DNA from: VBDM01 sp963699535
Lineage (GTDB): Bacteria > Pseudomonadota > Gammaproteobacteria > Burkholderiales > SG8-39
NCBI GenBank assembly: GCA_963699535.1
Contig: CAVOUJ010000032.1
Coordinates: 1-64,000 of the forward strand
Reading direction: 5' to 3'
DNA length: 64,000 nt
Of this stretch, positions 8,487 to 18,294 are shown one piece after another. The notes under the pieces were generated by a model, which saw only the letters and a program-made list of their open reading frames with translations, was not told where the DNA came from and ran no database searches. The stretch's first letter is position 1, and each line of letters begins with the position of its first letter. A program made the position numbers and the translations under genes.

Positions 8487-9845
8487 TCAAGAGGGCGGCG
8501 GCTGGCCACCGGTCGCCATTTGAGAAGCGCCCATCCAGGACAGGCGGCCGCGGGCAGGAAAAACCAGCAGGAACTCGATCCGCGCCTGGTAGCGGCCGAA
8601 GACGCCGCTCAGGTTGGACATGAACAAGGCGTTGACGGCCACCGCCACCAGGGCGAAGAGCGCCAGCAGGACCAGCGGGTCCGCGCCGGCCTCTGCCGGC
8701 GGGCGACGACGGCAGACCAGGCACAGGGCGGTGGACAGCCAGACCAGGAGCGATAAACGGCAGGTCCAGCTTTTTGAGCACGCGCTCGAGCGCCCCGCTC
8801 GCCTGGGCCGAGGCGAGGTAGGGGCGCACGTCTTCGGGGAAGGCGATGCGCAGATCCTCCGCCACGAAGGAGTGCGGGCCGAAGGCCTCGAACCCGTTCG
8901 ACAGCTCCGGGCAAGAGCATCAGGCGCAAGGTGTTCCGCGCCATGGCCGACGCATGTTCCGGGAAGAGCCGCGGCAGCGTGCGCAGGGCGTCGACGATCA
9001 GCTCCCGGCACGTGCGGTTGTAGTCCGCCCAGGAAAGCCCGAGATGCTCGGCGCCGGCCCAGGTGAACGACTGGTGGTTCTCGGCGCTCCAGCGGCGCAC
9101 CTCCGCCTGCCGACCGCACAGCAGGAAGTCCGGGGACTCGGCGCACTTGAGGTCGAGCACCTCCGGCATGTCGTGCAGCACGCGCGCGGCGAGAAAGACA
9201 AACCCGTTGCCGGAGCTGAACTTGAGCGTGCCGCCGAACAGGTTGACCGCCACGACGAAGAGGACCGCCCCGGCCACGCACAGGCACAGCCGGACCCCGC
9301 AGCGCACCCGGTCGCCGCACCCAGGGCAGCATCGCGACGGCGGTGACGGCCAGGACGGGGAAGTTGCCGAAGTGCGCGGCCGCAGGCAAAGGCCGCCAGC
9401 ACGGCCGCGGCCGGGTGGAAACTCGACCAGCGACCACGAAGAGGCCGATGAGCCCGGTGAGGGTCCACACGTCCGCCATGACCCAGCCGGCAAACAGGCC
9501 GACCCCCGACAGGAGCAGCGCCGCCCCCAACGGCAGCGTGCCGCGTCGCTTCAAGACGCGGGACCACAGCAGGACGACGGCGAACGCCGTGACCGCGCAC
9601 TGGACCACGACATAGGCCCAGTGGCCGGCGAGCCAGGTGAAGGGCCGCATGGCGCAGCCGAGCACCGGGCTGCGCATCTCGTCCGGGCAGGCGCCGAAGT
9701 AGCCCCAGGAGTCGGGAAACAGGAAGGGGAACCCGTTCAGCAGCGGGTGCAGCAGCAGCAGCCCGAAGATCAGGGCGAAGGCCGCCCACTCGGGGAATCG
9801 CCACGTCAGCCGGGCGTAGCGTCCGCAGGCATGGTCACCGTGCAC
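8487..9845 (-). CDS. Polytopic membrane protein, unknown, frameshifted
   Basis: I do not recognise a specific family. The protein, about 450 residues after bridging indels, begins with a hydrophobic helix (WAAFALIFGLLLLHPLLNG) and a loop PFLFPDSWGYFGACPDE. Several more membrane spans follow, for example YVVVQCAVTAFAVVLLW and LCVAGAVLFVVAVNLFGG. A soluble region (about 9160-8780) is followed by the final helices LVLLALFALVAVAVNALF and ARIEFLLVFPA. The layout resembles polytopic glycosyltransferase-C or lipid-linked sugar transfer proteins, but no catalytic motif was found. It overlaps the end of the glycosyltransferase gene by 40 bases, so the two are probably co-expressed and may work on the same envelope sugar. 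Confidence 0.55.
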   Translation of the reverse strand: MHGDHACGRYARLTWRFPEWAAFALIFGLLLLHPLLNGFPFLFPDSWGYFGACPDEMRSPVLGCAMRPFTWLAGHWAYVVVQCAVTAFAVVLLWSRVLKRRGTLPLGAALLLSGVGLFAGWVMADVWTLTGLIGLFVVAGRVSTRPRPCWRPLPAAAHFGNFPVLAVTAVAMLPWVRRPGALRGPAVPVRGRGGPLRRGGQPVRRHAQVQLRQRVCLSRRARAARHAGGARPQVRRVPGLPAVRSAGGGAPLERREPPVVHLGRRRASRAFLGGLQPHVPGADRRRPAHAAAALPGTCVGHGAEHLAPDALARSCRTGSRPSARTPSWRRICASPSPKTCAPTSPRPRRAGRSSACSKSWTCRLSLLVWLSTALCLVCRRRPPAEAGADPLVLLALFALVAVAVNALFMSNLSGVFGRYQARIEFLLVFPARGRLSWMGASQMATGGQPPPS

Positions 9846-10994
9846 CGGGAATCTTCGCCGACGTCCATGACGGCACCCAGAAAGGCGGTCAGAAAGGTCT
9901 GGATGGCGGCGGCCAGCAGGGTGATGCTCAGGACCATCAGCCGGGTGGCCAGCGGGCTGTCAAACGGGCCGAAGAACGCGCTCCACCAGGCGGGAAGCAC
10001 CAGGCGACCCCGCCGCACCCAGCACGAAAAGAGGCGAGCGCCGCCAGGGCCAGCCGCTCCAGGGTCAGCCGCTCGAGCAGGTCGCCGTAGCGCCGGTGCC
10101 GCGGCAGATACCCCTGGCGCGACGCGTAGCGGCGCACCATGCAGCGAGAAGGTGATGCTCTGCACCCCCACGATCAGGCACAGGCAGCCCGACGATGAAG
10201 GTCTTGTTTTCAAAGCCGACGCCGCCCACCCACACGGGCCCGGCAAACAGCAGCGCGACCACCGCCGCCCAGCGCCAGAAACACGACCCCGGGATAGAGG
10301 AAGAGCCAGCGCGGGCGAGAAGGTCAGCAGGAAGCTTGCAGGTGCCGCCAGCCGTCGCGCCAGGTGCGCAGGTGCGGCGGCCGCGAGCGGCCGTCCGGCG
10401 CGAGCGTCGTCGGCACCTCGACGATCTTCAGCCGCTCCAGCGCGGCGCGCACCACCATCTCGCTGGCGAACTCCATGCCCGGGGTGCGCAGGTCGAGCGC
10501 GCGGATCGCATCGCGCGGAAGCCGCGCAGGCCGCAGTGGAAGTCGTGCACCGGGCATCGTGAAGAACAGCCGGCCGATGAAGCTCAGCACCGGGTTGCCG
10601 AGGTAGCGGTGCAGCAAGGGCATGGCGCCCGGCCGCGATGCCGCCCGGAAGCGGTTGCCCATGACGAGGTCGGCGCCGTCGCGCAGCTCGGCCAGGAACG
10701 CGTCGAGGCGCCGAGAAGTCGTAGCTGTCGTCGGCGTCGCCCATGACGACGTAGCGGCCGCGCGCGGCCGCGATGCCGCCGCGCAGCGCCGCGCCGTAGC
10801 CGCGCTCGGCGACCGGCACGACCCGCGCGCCCCGCGCGTCGGCGATCGCCGGCGAGCCGTCGGTGCTGCCGTTGTCGGCCACCAGCACCTCGCCGTCGAC
10901 CCCGGCGCGCTCGCAGAAACGCGCGCGCCTTGTCGATGCAGCGCCCGAGGGTTTCGGCCTCGTTCAGGCAGGGCATCAGGATGGTGAGTTCCAT
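9806..10994 (-). CDS. GT2 family glycosyltransferase with C-terminal membrane helices, frameshifted
   Basis: A dolichol-phosphate-sugar synthase-like glycosyltransferase. Segments across frames are MELTILMPCLNEAETLGRCI, then VLVADNGSTDGSPAIADARG (nucleotide-sugar binding), GRYVVMGDADDSYDF (the DxD-type acid cluster) and RYLGNPVLSFIGRLFF. The region RTPGMEFASEMVVRAALERL with RSRPPHLRTWRDGWRHL is typical of the subfamily that carries membrane helices at the C-terminus. Later hydrophobic stretches (for example LMVLSITLLAAAIQTFLTAF) fit that. The likely product is a polyprenyl-phosphate-linked hexose at the inner membrane. Numerous indels are present throughout. Confidence 0.75.
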
Positions 10995-11016
10995 GGGATC
11001 CTCGGGTCGCGTGAGT

Positions 11017-12498
11017 CTATGGCGCCGGTTGTGTTCCGGGTGTCGGCTGGAAACGATGCGCATGCATGCTATAGGCTCGCAGCAGCCGTTCGTGAATATT
11101 GTCGAAGCCGCCGTTGGACATGACCAGGATCACGTCGCCGGGGGCGCCGGTCTGCGACGAGATAGTCAATGATCTGATCGGTGTCCGCGAAGAAATGCGC
11201 CGTCTTTGCCGCGCCGGTCGAGTTCGCGCACCAGCGTCCTCCGAGGAGAAGCGCTCGGCCTCGGGGACCTTGTCGAGCCGGGGCGGCCGGCGGATACAGA
11301 TCATGTCGGCGCCCTCGAAGGACTGCGGGGTAGACCGTCTGGAACACCTTGCGCATGCTGGAGTTGGTGCGCGGCTCGAAGACGGCGATGATGCGGCGGC
11401 CGGGGAAGGCGGCCTTCACCGCCGCGATCGTCTCGCGCACGGCCGTGGGGTGGTGGGCGAAATCGTCCATCACGACGATGCCCCGCTTTTCCCCGCGGAT
11501 CTCCTGCCGGCGCCGGATCCCCTCGAAGCGTCTCCAGGGCGCCGGTCAGCGCGGCCGCCGATATGCCGAGGTGGTCGGCGACCGCGATGCCGGCGAGCGC
11601 GTTGAGAAGATTATGCGTGCCGATGAGACGCGTCCGGAAACGCGCAAACCGGCTGCCCGCCTTCAGCACGTCGAAAGTGGTCCACGGGGGGTCGACCGCG
11701 GATCGACCCCAGGCGCCAGTGCGAACCCTCGCGCCTGTCCGTAGCGCCGGACCGTCAGCGCAGCACCCGCGATCACCTCCGGAATGTGGGGGTCCTCGTC
11801 GCAGGCCACCAGCAGGCTGCCCGGCGGCAGCCCGCCCGACCAGGCGCCGGAAGGCGCTCTTCACGTGCGTCGAGGTCCCGGTAGATGTCGGCGTGGTCGA
11901 ACTCGATGCTCGTGAGCACCGTGGCAGCGGGCCGGTAGTGCAGGAACTTCGGGCCCTTGTCGAAGAAGGCGGTGTCGTACTCGTCGCCCTCGATGACGAT
12001 CAAGCCGCCGTTTCCCAGCCGGTAGTTGCTCTGGAAGTTCTTCAGGATGCCGCCGATCACGAAGGCGGGGTCGCACCCGGCGGCTTGCAGGATCCAGGCG
12101 AGGAGGGCCGAGGTGGTGGTCTTGCCGTGGGTGCCCGCCACCATCAGGGTCTGCCGGCCGGCCGCCACAAAGCGGTTGATGGCCTGGGGCATGGAGCAGA
12201 ACGGCAGGCCCAGGCGCTCGAGTTCGACCGCCTCCGGGTTCAGGCGGGTGACGGCGTTTCCCACCACCACGAGATCCGGCCGATGGCCGAGGTTCTCGGG
12301 CCGGAAGCCGTCCATGATCCGGATGCCGCGGCCGGCGAGAAAATCGCTCATGGGCGGGTAGACCTTCTGATCGGAGCCCGTGACCTCGTAGCCCAGGTCC
12401 TTGAGCATGCAGGCCAGGGCCCCCATGGCGGTGCCGCACACGGCCATCAGGTGCACCCGGCGCACATCGTCCGGTATGAAGTTTTTGGACATATCCAT
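11017..12498 (-). CDS. mpl: Murein tripeptide ligase Mpl, frameshifted toward the C-terminus
   Basis: UDP-N-acetylmuramate:L-alanyl-gamma-D-glutamyl-meso-diaminopimelate ligase, a cytoplasmic peptidoglycan-recycling enzyme of the Mur ligase family. The N-terminal Rossmann domain has VHLMAVCGTAMGALACMLKD and EVTGSDQKVYPPMSDFLAGR, which favours Mpl over MurC. The ATP-binding loop is MVAGTHGKTTTSALLAWILQ, and FVIGGILKNFQSNYRLGNGG followed by VIEGDEYDTAFFDKGPKF is the Mpl-specific middle region. The C-terminal domain continues across indels with DDFAHHPTAVRETIAAVKA and ends near DVILVMSNGGFDNIHERLL. An alternative start is the second Met at 12492. Confidence 0.85.
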
Positions 12499-12743
12499 GA
12501 GGAAAAAGCTCGAAGCTGAAGCTCGCTATCCTGATGCTTCGTGACTACTTAGGTGCGTGGGCTCGGGTTCGGGGTTAGGAAGAAGCAGTTGCCGGGCCTG
12601 ACGCCGCCGGCGATTCTTCATGCGAAGCAGGTCTTGATTATGGCGCCTGTCCTCTGGATCCCTGGACCCTGAACGCTGGACTGGGCCAGAGCGCTCGAGA
12701 CGTCCAGCTTTGAACTTCGACCTTCGAGCCTAAGGGTGCCTGT

Positions 12744-14050
12744 TTACGAAGCCTTCCCGAGCCGGCCCAGAACCTTTTCCGCCGCCGTCACCGTGGCGTC
12801 GATGTGCGCATCGGTGTGGGCCGCGGACAGGAACAGGGCCTCGAACTGCGACGGCGCGATGTAGACGCCGTCGGCGCGCATGCCCTGGTAGAACTTCGCG
12901 AAGCGCTTCAGGTCGCACGTCTTGGCGTCGTCGAAGCTGTGGACCGGGTCGGCGCAGAAAAACAGGCCGAGCATGGAACCCACGTGGTCGACCTGGGCCG
13001 GAATGCCCGCCTGTGCGGCCGCCTGCGCCAGGCCGACCGTGAGCCGGACGCTCTTCTTTTCCAGTTTCTCGTAGAAGCCCTTCTTCTGGAGCTGCTTCAG
13101 GGTGGCGATGCCGGCCGCCATGGCGAGCGGGTTCCCGGAGAGGGTGCCCGGCCTGGTAGACCGGCCCCTGGGGCGCGATGTGGGCCATGATCTCTGCGCG
13201 GCCGCCGTAGGCGCCCACCGGGCAGGCCGCCGCCGATGATCTTGCCGAAGCAGGACAGGTCGGGCGTGATCCCGTAGAGCGCCTGCGCCCCGCCGTAGGC
13301 CACCCGGAAGCCGGTCATGACCTCGTCGAAGATGAGGAGCGCGCCGTGCTTGGCGGTGAGCGTGCGCAGGGTCTCCAGGAAACCCGGGCGGGGGCGACCA
13401 GGCCCATGTTGCCGGCCACCGGCTCGACGATGACGCCGGCGATCTGCGTCGCCCTGTTTGCCGCATCACCTGCTCGAAGCCGGCGCGATCGTTGTACGGC
13501 AGCGACAGGGTGTGCGGCCGCGATGGACTGCGGGCACCCCCGGGCTGCCCGGGATCCCCAGGGTGGCCACCCCGGAGCCGGCCGCCACCAGCAGGGTGTC
13601 GGCGTGGCCGTGGTAGCAGCCGTCGAACTTGACCACCAGGTCGCGCCGGGTGTACCCCGCGGGCCAGCCGGATGGCGCTCATCGCGGCCTCGGTGCCGGA
13701 GTTGACCATGCGCACCATTTCGACCGACGGGCACCGCGTGCGACCACCATGTCGGCCAGCTCGATCTCCAGGTCCGTCGGCGCGCCGAAGCTCGTGCCCC
13801 GCTCGAGCACCCGGGTGATGGCCTTGATCACGGCCGGGTGGTTGTGGCCCAGGATCATGGGCCCCCAGGAGCCGATGTAGTCGATGTAGCGGTTGCCGTC
13901 CGCGTCGACGATGACCGCGCCCTCGGCCTTCTGGATGAAGAGCGGGTCTGCGCCCACGGATTTACAGGCCCGCACCGGGCTGTTGACCCCCCCGGGGATG
14001 ACTTCAGCGGCGCGTTGGTAGAGCCGGCAGGATGCGACGGGGGCTCTCAT
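12744..14050 (-). CDS. hemL: Glutamate-1-semialdehyde 2,1-aminomutase, frameshifted
   Basis: A PLP enzyme converting glutamate-1-semialdehyde to 5-aminolevulinate in the C5 haem pathway. Visible signatures are AAEVIPGGVNSPVRACKSVG at the N-terminus, YIDYIGSWGPMILGHNHPAV, MVRMVNSGTEAAMSAIRLAR, and the PLP lysine region CFGKIIGGGLP. The end of the core is YQAGTLSGNPLAMAAGIATL. Frame changes occur near 13735, 13660, 13540, 13460, 13385, 13225 and 13150. The length of about 430 residues is normal. It is preceded by a large palindromic intergenic element. The downstream gap 12499-12743 to mpl shows no gene. Confidence 0.9.
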
Positions 14051-14072
14051 GCGATCGTCCTTTCGGGTTGGA

Positions 14073-14200
14073 CGACTTCGTAAAACGCCCAACTTCTGCG
14101 TTGCGCTTCATCCCGTTGCCACTGCGGCGTACTGGGAGTACGCCTCGTGACACGGGATTCGGGCGCCTTGAATTCGGAGCTTTTCACAAAGCCGTCTGAT
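14073..14200. repeat. Large imperfect palindromic intergenic element
   Basis: Outer arms GACGACTTCGTAAAAC and TTTTCACAAAGCCGTC are roughly reverse-complementary. An inner pair ATCCCGT/ACGGGAT encloses the perfect palindrome GCGTACTGGGAGTACGC near the centre. The element lies between the divergent hemL and KptA-like genes. Comparable mobile intergenic palindromes are common in Desulfobacterota genomes, to my recollection; a second copy is not visible in this window. Confidence 0.5.
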
Positions 14201-14292
14201 CTTAGACGGTTTACGGGTCCATCAGGTCGGGCGCGGTTGACTTCCACGCAGGATGCGGCAAAATACCAGAACGGGTATAGGGGGTCAAGGCA

Positions 14293-15055
14293 GTGGACCG
14301 ATCGCGCTCCCCTCAGGGGCTTGCCAAAATGCTGACCTACGTGCTCGGCCGACGACCGGACGAGTTCGGGCTGGTGCCGGACGCCGGAGGGGTTCGTGCG
14401 CGTCAAGGACCTCCTCAAGGCCCTGCACGAGGAAGACGGCTGGCGGCACGTCAACCCCTCCCACATCCGCGAAGTGCTGCTGAGCGTCCCGGAGGCCGGT
14501 CTCGAGCTTGCGGAGGGTCGCATCCGCACCCGGAACCGGCCGACGACCTCGCCCGCGTCTCCCGACGCGTCGCTGCCGAAGCTGCTGTTCGCGTTCATCC
14601 GCCGCCGGGCCTACCCGCACGTGCACGCCGAAGGCATCCAGGCCCCCGCCGCGCCGGGAGTGCTCCTGGCCGCCGACCGCGCGATGGCCGAGCGGCTGGG
14701 GCGGCGCATCGACCCCGACCCGGTGATCCTGGCGGTGAACGTGCAGCTGCTGGCCGAAAACGGCCGGACGCTCACCCCGGCGGGCGAAGGCCTGTTCACC
14801 ACCGAGGCGGTGCCGCCCGGCACGTTCACCGGCCCGCCGCTGCCGAAGGAAACGCCCGAGGACAGCCGCGCCCCGAAGGCTGCGGCCGAGCCGGTGGCGA
14901 TGCCGGGCAGCTTCGCCATGGACATGGGCCGGGCCGAGAAGGGGGCGCACGTGCCCGAGTCCCTCAAGCTCCGCACCGCCAAGGGCAAGAAGCTCGACCG
15001 CAAGCGTCTGAAGAAGGACGGGTGGTCGCGCGAAACGCCGCCCTGGCGACAGTAG
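14293..15055 (+). CDS. KptA/Tpt1-like RNA 2'-phosphotransferase, one frameshift
   Basis: A protein of about 250 residues resembling RNA 2'-phosphotransferases, which remove a 2'-phosphate from RNA using NAD. The N-terminal part LAKMLTYVLGRRPDEFGLVP, then GFVRVKDLLKALHEEDGW and HVNPSHIREVLLS, follows the winged-helix half of KptA. The second half, with GVLLAADRAMAERLGRRIDP, VILAVNVQLLAENGRTLTPA and GLFTTEAVPP, follows the NAD-binding half. One base must be skipped near 14388. The canonical HxT/S motif and the GHS loop are not obvious, so activity is uncertain. The C-terminal 50 residues are basic and unrelated. Confidence 0.6.
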
Positions 15056-15130
15056 AGCCCATATCAAAAATGCATCGGACGGCCCCCTGCGGCGTTGCCT
15101 GCCGCCGTGATCCGCCAGGTTTGAAATGGG
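15056..15130. repeat. Intergenic repeat, copy related to 17,112-17,180
   Basis: Begins with the run TATCAAAAATGCATCGGAC and continues with GGCGTTGC. The same order of words (TATC..AAAAATGCATCTGAC, then GGCGGCGTTGC) recurs just after rpsR. It appears to be a short interspersed intergenic element of block A. Confidence 0.4.
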
Positions 15131-15199
15131 TTCTACCGAGCCGGCCGACAAACCGTTTGACATCCCCATGCGAAACTGATAGGTACGCCGATCGTTTAC

Positions 15200-15276
15200 G
15201 GGCTGCTAGCTCAACTAGGCAGAGCAAATGACTCTTAATCATTAGGTTACTGGTTCGATTCCAGTGCAGCCCACCA
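15200..15276 (+). tRNA. tRNA-Lys(CUU)
   Basis: A complete cloverleaf with acceptor GGGCTGC/GCAGCCC, anticodon stem AATGA/TCATT around loop CTCTTAA (anticodon CUU, Lys), T-arm CTGGTTCGATTCCAG and an encoded CCA. Confidence 0.92.
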
Positions 15277-15284
15277 GAAGATCG

Positions 15285-15316
15285 AAGCCGAACCCGCAAA
15301 CGGGTTCGGCTTTTTC
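15285..15316 (+). terminator. Intrinsic terminator after tRNA-Lys(CUU)
   Basis: A perfect stem AAGCCGAACCCG / CGGGTTCGGCTT around a four-base loop, followed by TTTTT, begins nine bases after the tRNA 3' end. Confidence 0.9.
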
Positions 15317-15446
15317 ATTCAGGCCTGCCCGGGCGCCCGGCGTGCCCATTGCAAAAAACCCGCTGATCTGATTCTCTCCCTCCATGGATCGATGGGTTGC
15401 CACGGCCGGGCATGGCTCCGGCCGGCGCCACGGGGGGAGATACGCC

Positions 15447-16160
15447 ATGTTCGCGAGCGTGAGCATCGTCATCCCGGTCTACAACGAGGCCGCGACCCTG
15501 AGGCGCGTCGTCGCGGCGGTCGAGCAGGCCCCCCTGTTCGGCCTGCGGCGCGAGATGATCCTGGTCGACGACGGCTCGACGGACGGCAGCCGGGACATCC
15601 TGGACGCCCTGGCCGGCGGGTATAAAATCCTGCGGCACGCGCACAACCGCGGCAAGGGGGCGGCGCTGCGCACGGGCTTTGCGGCGGCCACCGGGGACAT
15701 CGTGATCATCCAGGACGCCGACCTGGAATACGACCCCGGCGAGTACGAGGCCCTCCTTCGGCCGATCATGGACGGCAAGGCGGATGCGGTTTTCGGCTCC
15801 CGCTTCCTGAGCGGCCGCCCGCACCGCGTGCTCTATTTCTGGCACCAGGTCGGCAACCGCTTCCTGACCACGCTCTCCAACATGCTGACGAACCTCAACC
15901 TCTCAGACATGGAGAGCTGCTACAAGGTCATGCGCCGGGAGGTCCTGGACGAAATCCGGCCGCTGCTGCGCTCGGAGCGCTTCGGCATCGACCCCGAGCT
16001 GACCGCCCGCCTGGGCCGGATGGCCCGCCGGAGAGGCTGCCGCATCTACGAGGTCGGGATCTCCTATTCCGGGCGGACGTACGAGGAGGGCAAGAAGATC
16101 GGATGGAAGGACGGGGTCTCCGCCCTCGGGGCGATCCTGAAGTACAACCTCTTCGAGTAG
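15447..16160 (+). CDS. GT2 family glycosyltransferase, DPM1-like, intact
   Basis: A 237-residue cytoplasmic GT-A glycosyltransferase without membrane helices, resembling polyprenyl-phosphate mannose/glucose synthases. Motifs are SIVIPVYNEAATLRRVV at the N-terminus, ILVDDGSTDGSRDILD, HNRGKGAALRTGFAAATGD and the DxD-type IIQDADLEYDP. The later signature LSDMESCYKVMRREV with the FGIDPELTARL region is typical of this subfamily, as is ISYSGRTYEEGKKIGWKDG. The ATG at 15447 follows a purine-rich GGGGGGAGA site. This gene has no frameshift, unlike most of its neighbours. The acceptor is unknown; polyprenyl phosphate is the usual one. Confidence 0.85.
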   Translation: MFASVSIVIPVYNEAATLRRVVAAVEQAPLFGLRREMILVDDGSTDGSRDILDALAGGYKILRHAHNRGKGAALRTGFAAATGDIVIIQDADLEYDPGEYEALLRPIMDGKADAVFGSRFLSGRPHRVLYFWHQVGNRFLTTLSNMLTNLNLSDMESCYKVMRREVLDEIRPLLRSERFGIDPELTARLGRMARRRGCRIYEVGISYSGRTYEEGKKIGWKDGVSALGAILKYNLFE

Positions 16161-16258
16161 CGCCCGTCCCACTCCTCCCTGCCTTCAACCCTCCCCGGTC
16201 TCCGGCCGGCGCCCGACCCCGCCGCCGGGTGGACCGGGAGCTGTCCCGTAAAAAGCTG

Positions 16259-16287
16259 TTGACGGGCATCGGTCGGTCTGATAAATA
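16259..16287 (+). promoter_or_regulatory. Sigma-70-type promoter for rpsF operon
   Basis: TTGACG at 16259-16264 and TAAATA at 16282-16287 are separated by 17 bases. The rest of the 205-base gap before rpsF shows no gene. Confidence 0.55.
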
Positions 16288-16365
16288 GTCGCATTTTCAA
16301 CCCATCATCGTCGTCATCCTTGCTCCGGGGCGTGACCCCGGGGCTTCATACCCAAGAGGAGGATC

Positions 16366-16820
16366 ATGCGAAGGTACGAAACATTCATCATCATCGATCC
16401 GGATCTCTCCGAGGAGCAGCGCCTGCCGGTGCTCGAGAGAGTGAAGGAAATCATGGCCCAACTGAGCGGGTTCCTCATCCGCGTCGACGATTGGGGTTCC
16501 CGGAAACTGTCGTACGCCATCAAGAAGAAGGAGCGCGGCTACTACGTGCGCTTCGATTTCTGCGGCACGGGCCAACTCGTCAACGAGATGGAGCGCTTCT
16601 TCCGCATCGACGAGCGCGTGCTCAAGCACATGTCGGTGCTTCTCGATACGCATCCGACCTGGAGCGCATCAAGGAGGAAATGGCCAAGGCCGAGGCCGAG
16701 GCGCAAAAACCCGCCGAAACCGCACCGATCCGCGCAGTCCCGCATCGCACCGGCCGCCATCGGCGCCGCACCGAAGCCGCCAAACCGACCGAACCCGTGC
16801 ACCCCCAGCAGGAGGCCTAA
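16366..16820 (+). CDS. rpsF: 30S ribosomal protein S6, one frameshift
   Basis: Ribosomal protein S6 of the small subunit platform, which pairs with S18. It begins MRRYETFIIIDPDLSEEQR, and RKLSYAIKKKERGYYVRFDF is the conserved central strand. A base is missing near 16653, after which the frame continues ERIKEEMAKAEAEAQKP to a stop at 16820. The C-terminal tail is rich in Pro, Ala and Lys, as in other delta-type S6 proteins. It is the first gene of rpsF-rpsR-DUF2232-rplI-dnaB; rpsR follows after three bases. The ATG follows AAGAGGAGG. Confidence 0.93.
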
Positions 16821-16823
16821 CCC

Positions 16824-17111
16824 ATGCCCGCACCCACAAACCGAGACTCCCGACCGCCCGCCGGCGGCGTCAAACGCAAAAAACGTGTTTTCCATCGCCG
16901 CAAAGTCTGCCGTTTCTGCGCGGACAGCAGCCTCGTGATCGATTACAAAGATTCGAAGATGCTGCGGTACTTCGTGACCGAGCGGGGCAAAATCATCCCC
17001 AAGCGCATCTCCGGGTGCTGCGCCAAGCATCAGCGGTCGCTCACCCATGCCGTCAAGCGCGCCCGGACGATTGCCCTGCTGCCCTTTGTCGGCTCGATCG
17101 ATAACTATTAG
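16824..17111 (+). CDS. rpsR: 30S ribosomal protein S18
   Basis: A 95-residue S18, the partner of S6 on the platform. The conserved core KVCRFCADSSLVIDYKDSKM, then LRYFVTERGKIIPKRISGCC and HQRSLTHAVKRARTIALLPF, is complete. It carries the Cys pairs (CRFC and CC) of the zinc-binding C+ form of S18. The frame is intact. It is in operon with rpsF upstream and the DUF2232 membrane protein downstream. Confidence 0.96.
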   Translation: MPAPTNRDSRPPAGGVKRKKRVFHRRKVCRFCADSSLVIDYKDSKMLRYFVTERGKIIPKRISGCCAKHQRSLTHAVKRARTIALLPFVGSIDNY

Positions 17112-17180
17112 AAGCTATCTCAAAAATGCATCTGACAGTCGATGGCGGCGTTGCACGCCTCTAAAATGCTCACGACCTGC
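17112..17180. repeat. Intergenic repeat, copy related to 15,056-15,130
   Basis: Contains TATCTCAAAAATGCATCTGACAG-type sequence followed by GGCGGCGTTGC, matching the order seen after the KptA-like gene. The rest of the gap to 17,300 shows no gene. Confidence 0.4.
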
Positions 17181-17300
17181 GCGGTTGCTCCGCTTTTTCA
17201 TCAGCGTGCGCCTTGCCCCGGCTGTGATCTGCTATTTTTAGATGGCTTGCACCCAGGCGTTGGTGGGCTTCCAGGGCCGCTCGGCCCCCGCACCGGGAAG

Positions 17301-18238
17301 ATGAGAACGGATATCGTCACAGGCACCCTGATCACCTGCCTGCTCGTCACCGTCTGCGCGCTGGTCCCGGTCGTCGGGCTGATGGGCACGGTGTTCATCC
17401 CCGTTCCGGTCATGTTCTACCGCGCCAAGACCGGCCGGCAGGCGGCGGCTCGTCATCGCGGCGGCAGCCCTCGGTTTTGTCAGCCTGCTGGGGGGCGCCC
17501 TGGAGCTCGTGTTTTTCGGAGAGTTCCTCCTCATCGGCCTGGCCTCATGGGCGAGCTGATGCCGAGGGGGTATTCGATCGAACGAACCGCGGGGATCGTC
17601 TGTGCCGCGGTCTTCGCCTTCGGGCTGGCCGGCTTGGCCGTCTTACGGCATTTTTACCGGAACGGGGCTTTATCGACATCCTTTCCGAGGCGGCACGCAT
17701 CAACCTGGAGCTGACCGTCGAGAATCTACCGGCAGATGGGCTGTCTCCGAGGACCAGATTCAATTTCTGGAAGAGCGCCCTGCCGGTCATCCAGCAGTGT
17801 CCTGGTCGGCATCATGCCGGCGCTCGCGGCCAGCTCGGCGCTGATGGTGATCTGGGTCAGCCTGCTCACCGCGCGGGCCGTGTTTCAGCGGTTCGGGTTG
17901 CCTTTTCCGGACTACGGGGCGCTGGACCACTGGAAGGCGCCCGAGCCCCTCGTGTGGGGCGGTGATCGCCTGCCGGCGTGCTCCTGCTCGTGCCGAACTT
18001 CCCCGCCCGGATCGTGGGGTTGAACGGCCTGTTGGTGTTCATGGTCGTCTACTTCTTCCAGGGAATTGCCATCGTCGCGTTTTATTTCCGGAAGAAACAG
18101 GTGCCCCGCGTGGCGCGCATGCTGCTCTATGGGATCATCGGCGTGCAGCAGGTGGTCATGCTGGCGGTCATCGGTGTCGGCTTCTTCGACACCTGGTTCA
18201 ATTTCAGAAAACTTGGAAAGCCGCTCGCCTCGCACTGA
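17301..18238 (+). CDS. DUF2232 (YybS-like) membrane protein, frameshifted
   Basis: A polytopic inner-membrane protein of about 310 residues, found almost always between rpsR and rplI in many phyla; its biochemical role is unknown. It starts MRTDIVTGTLITCLLVTVCA, with LVPVVGLMGTVFIPVPVMF in the first helices. Later segments include VSWSASCRRSR-frame-shifted hydrophobic runs and, near the end, GLNGLLVFMVVYFFQGIAIV with FYFRKKQVPR. The C-terminal GVGFFDTWFNFRK is the family's signature end. At least four indels break the frame (about 17450, 17545, 17670 and 17800-17980). It has the same neighbours as the block B homologue at 25812-26801. Confidence 0.8.
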
Positions 18239-18294
18239 AACCGTCCGTAAACGGCGGACAGGCGGGTGCGGCGGATCATCGTGGAGGTTACGAT

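Noticed and set aside
9063..10562. 499-codon plus-strand open frame opposite the membrane protein and glycosyltransferase
   Set aside because: Extremely Arg/Pro/Ala-rich, with no start context; the minus strand has recognisable glycosyltransferase motifs.
12499..12743. Possible small gene or RNA in the hemL-mpl gap
   Set aside because: No open frame with a ribosome site and no convincing fold was seen.
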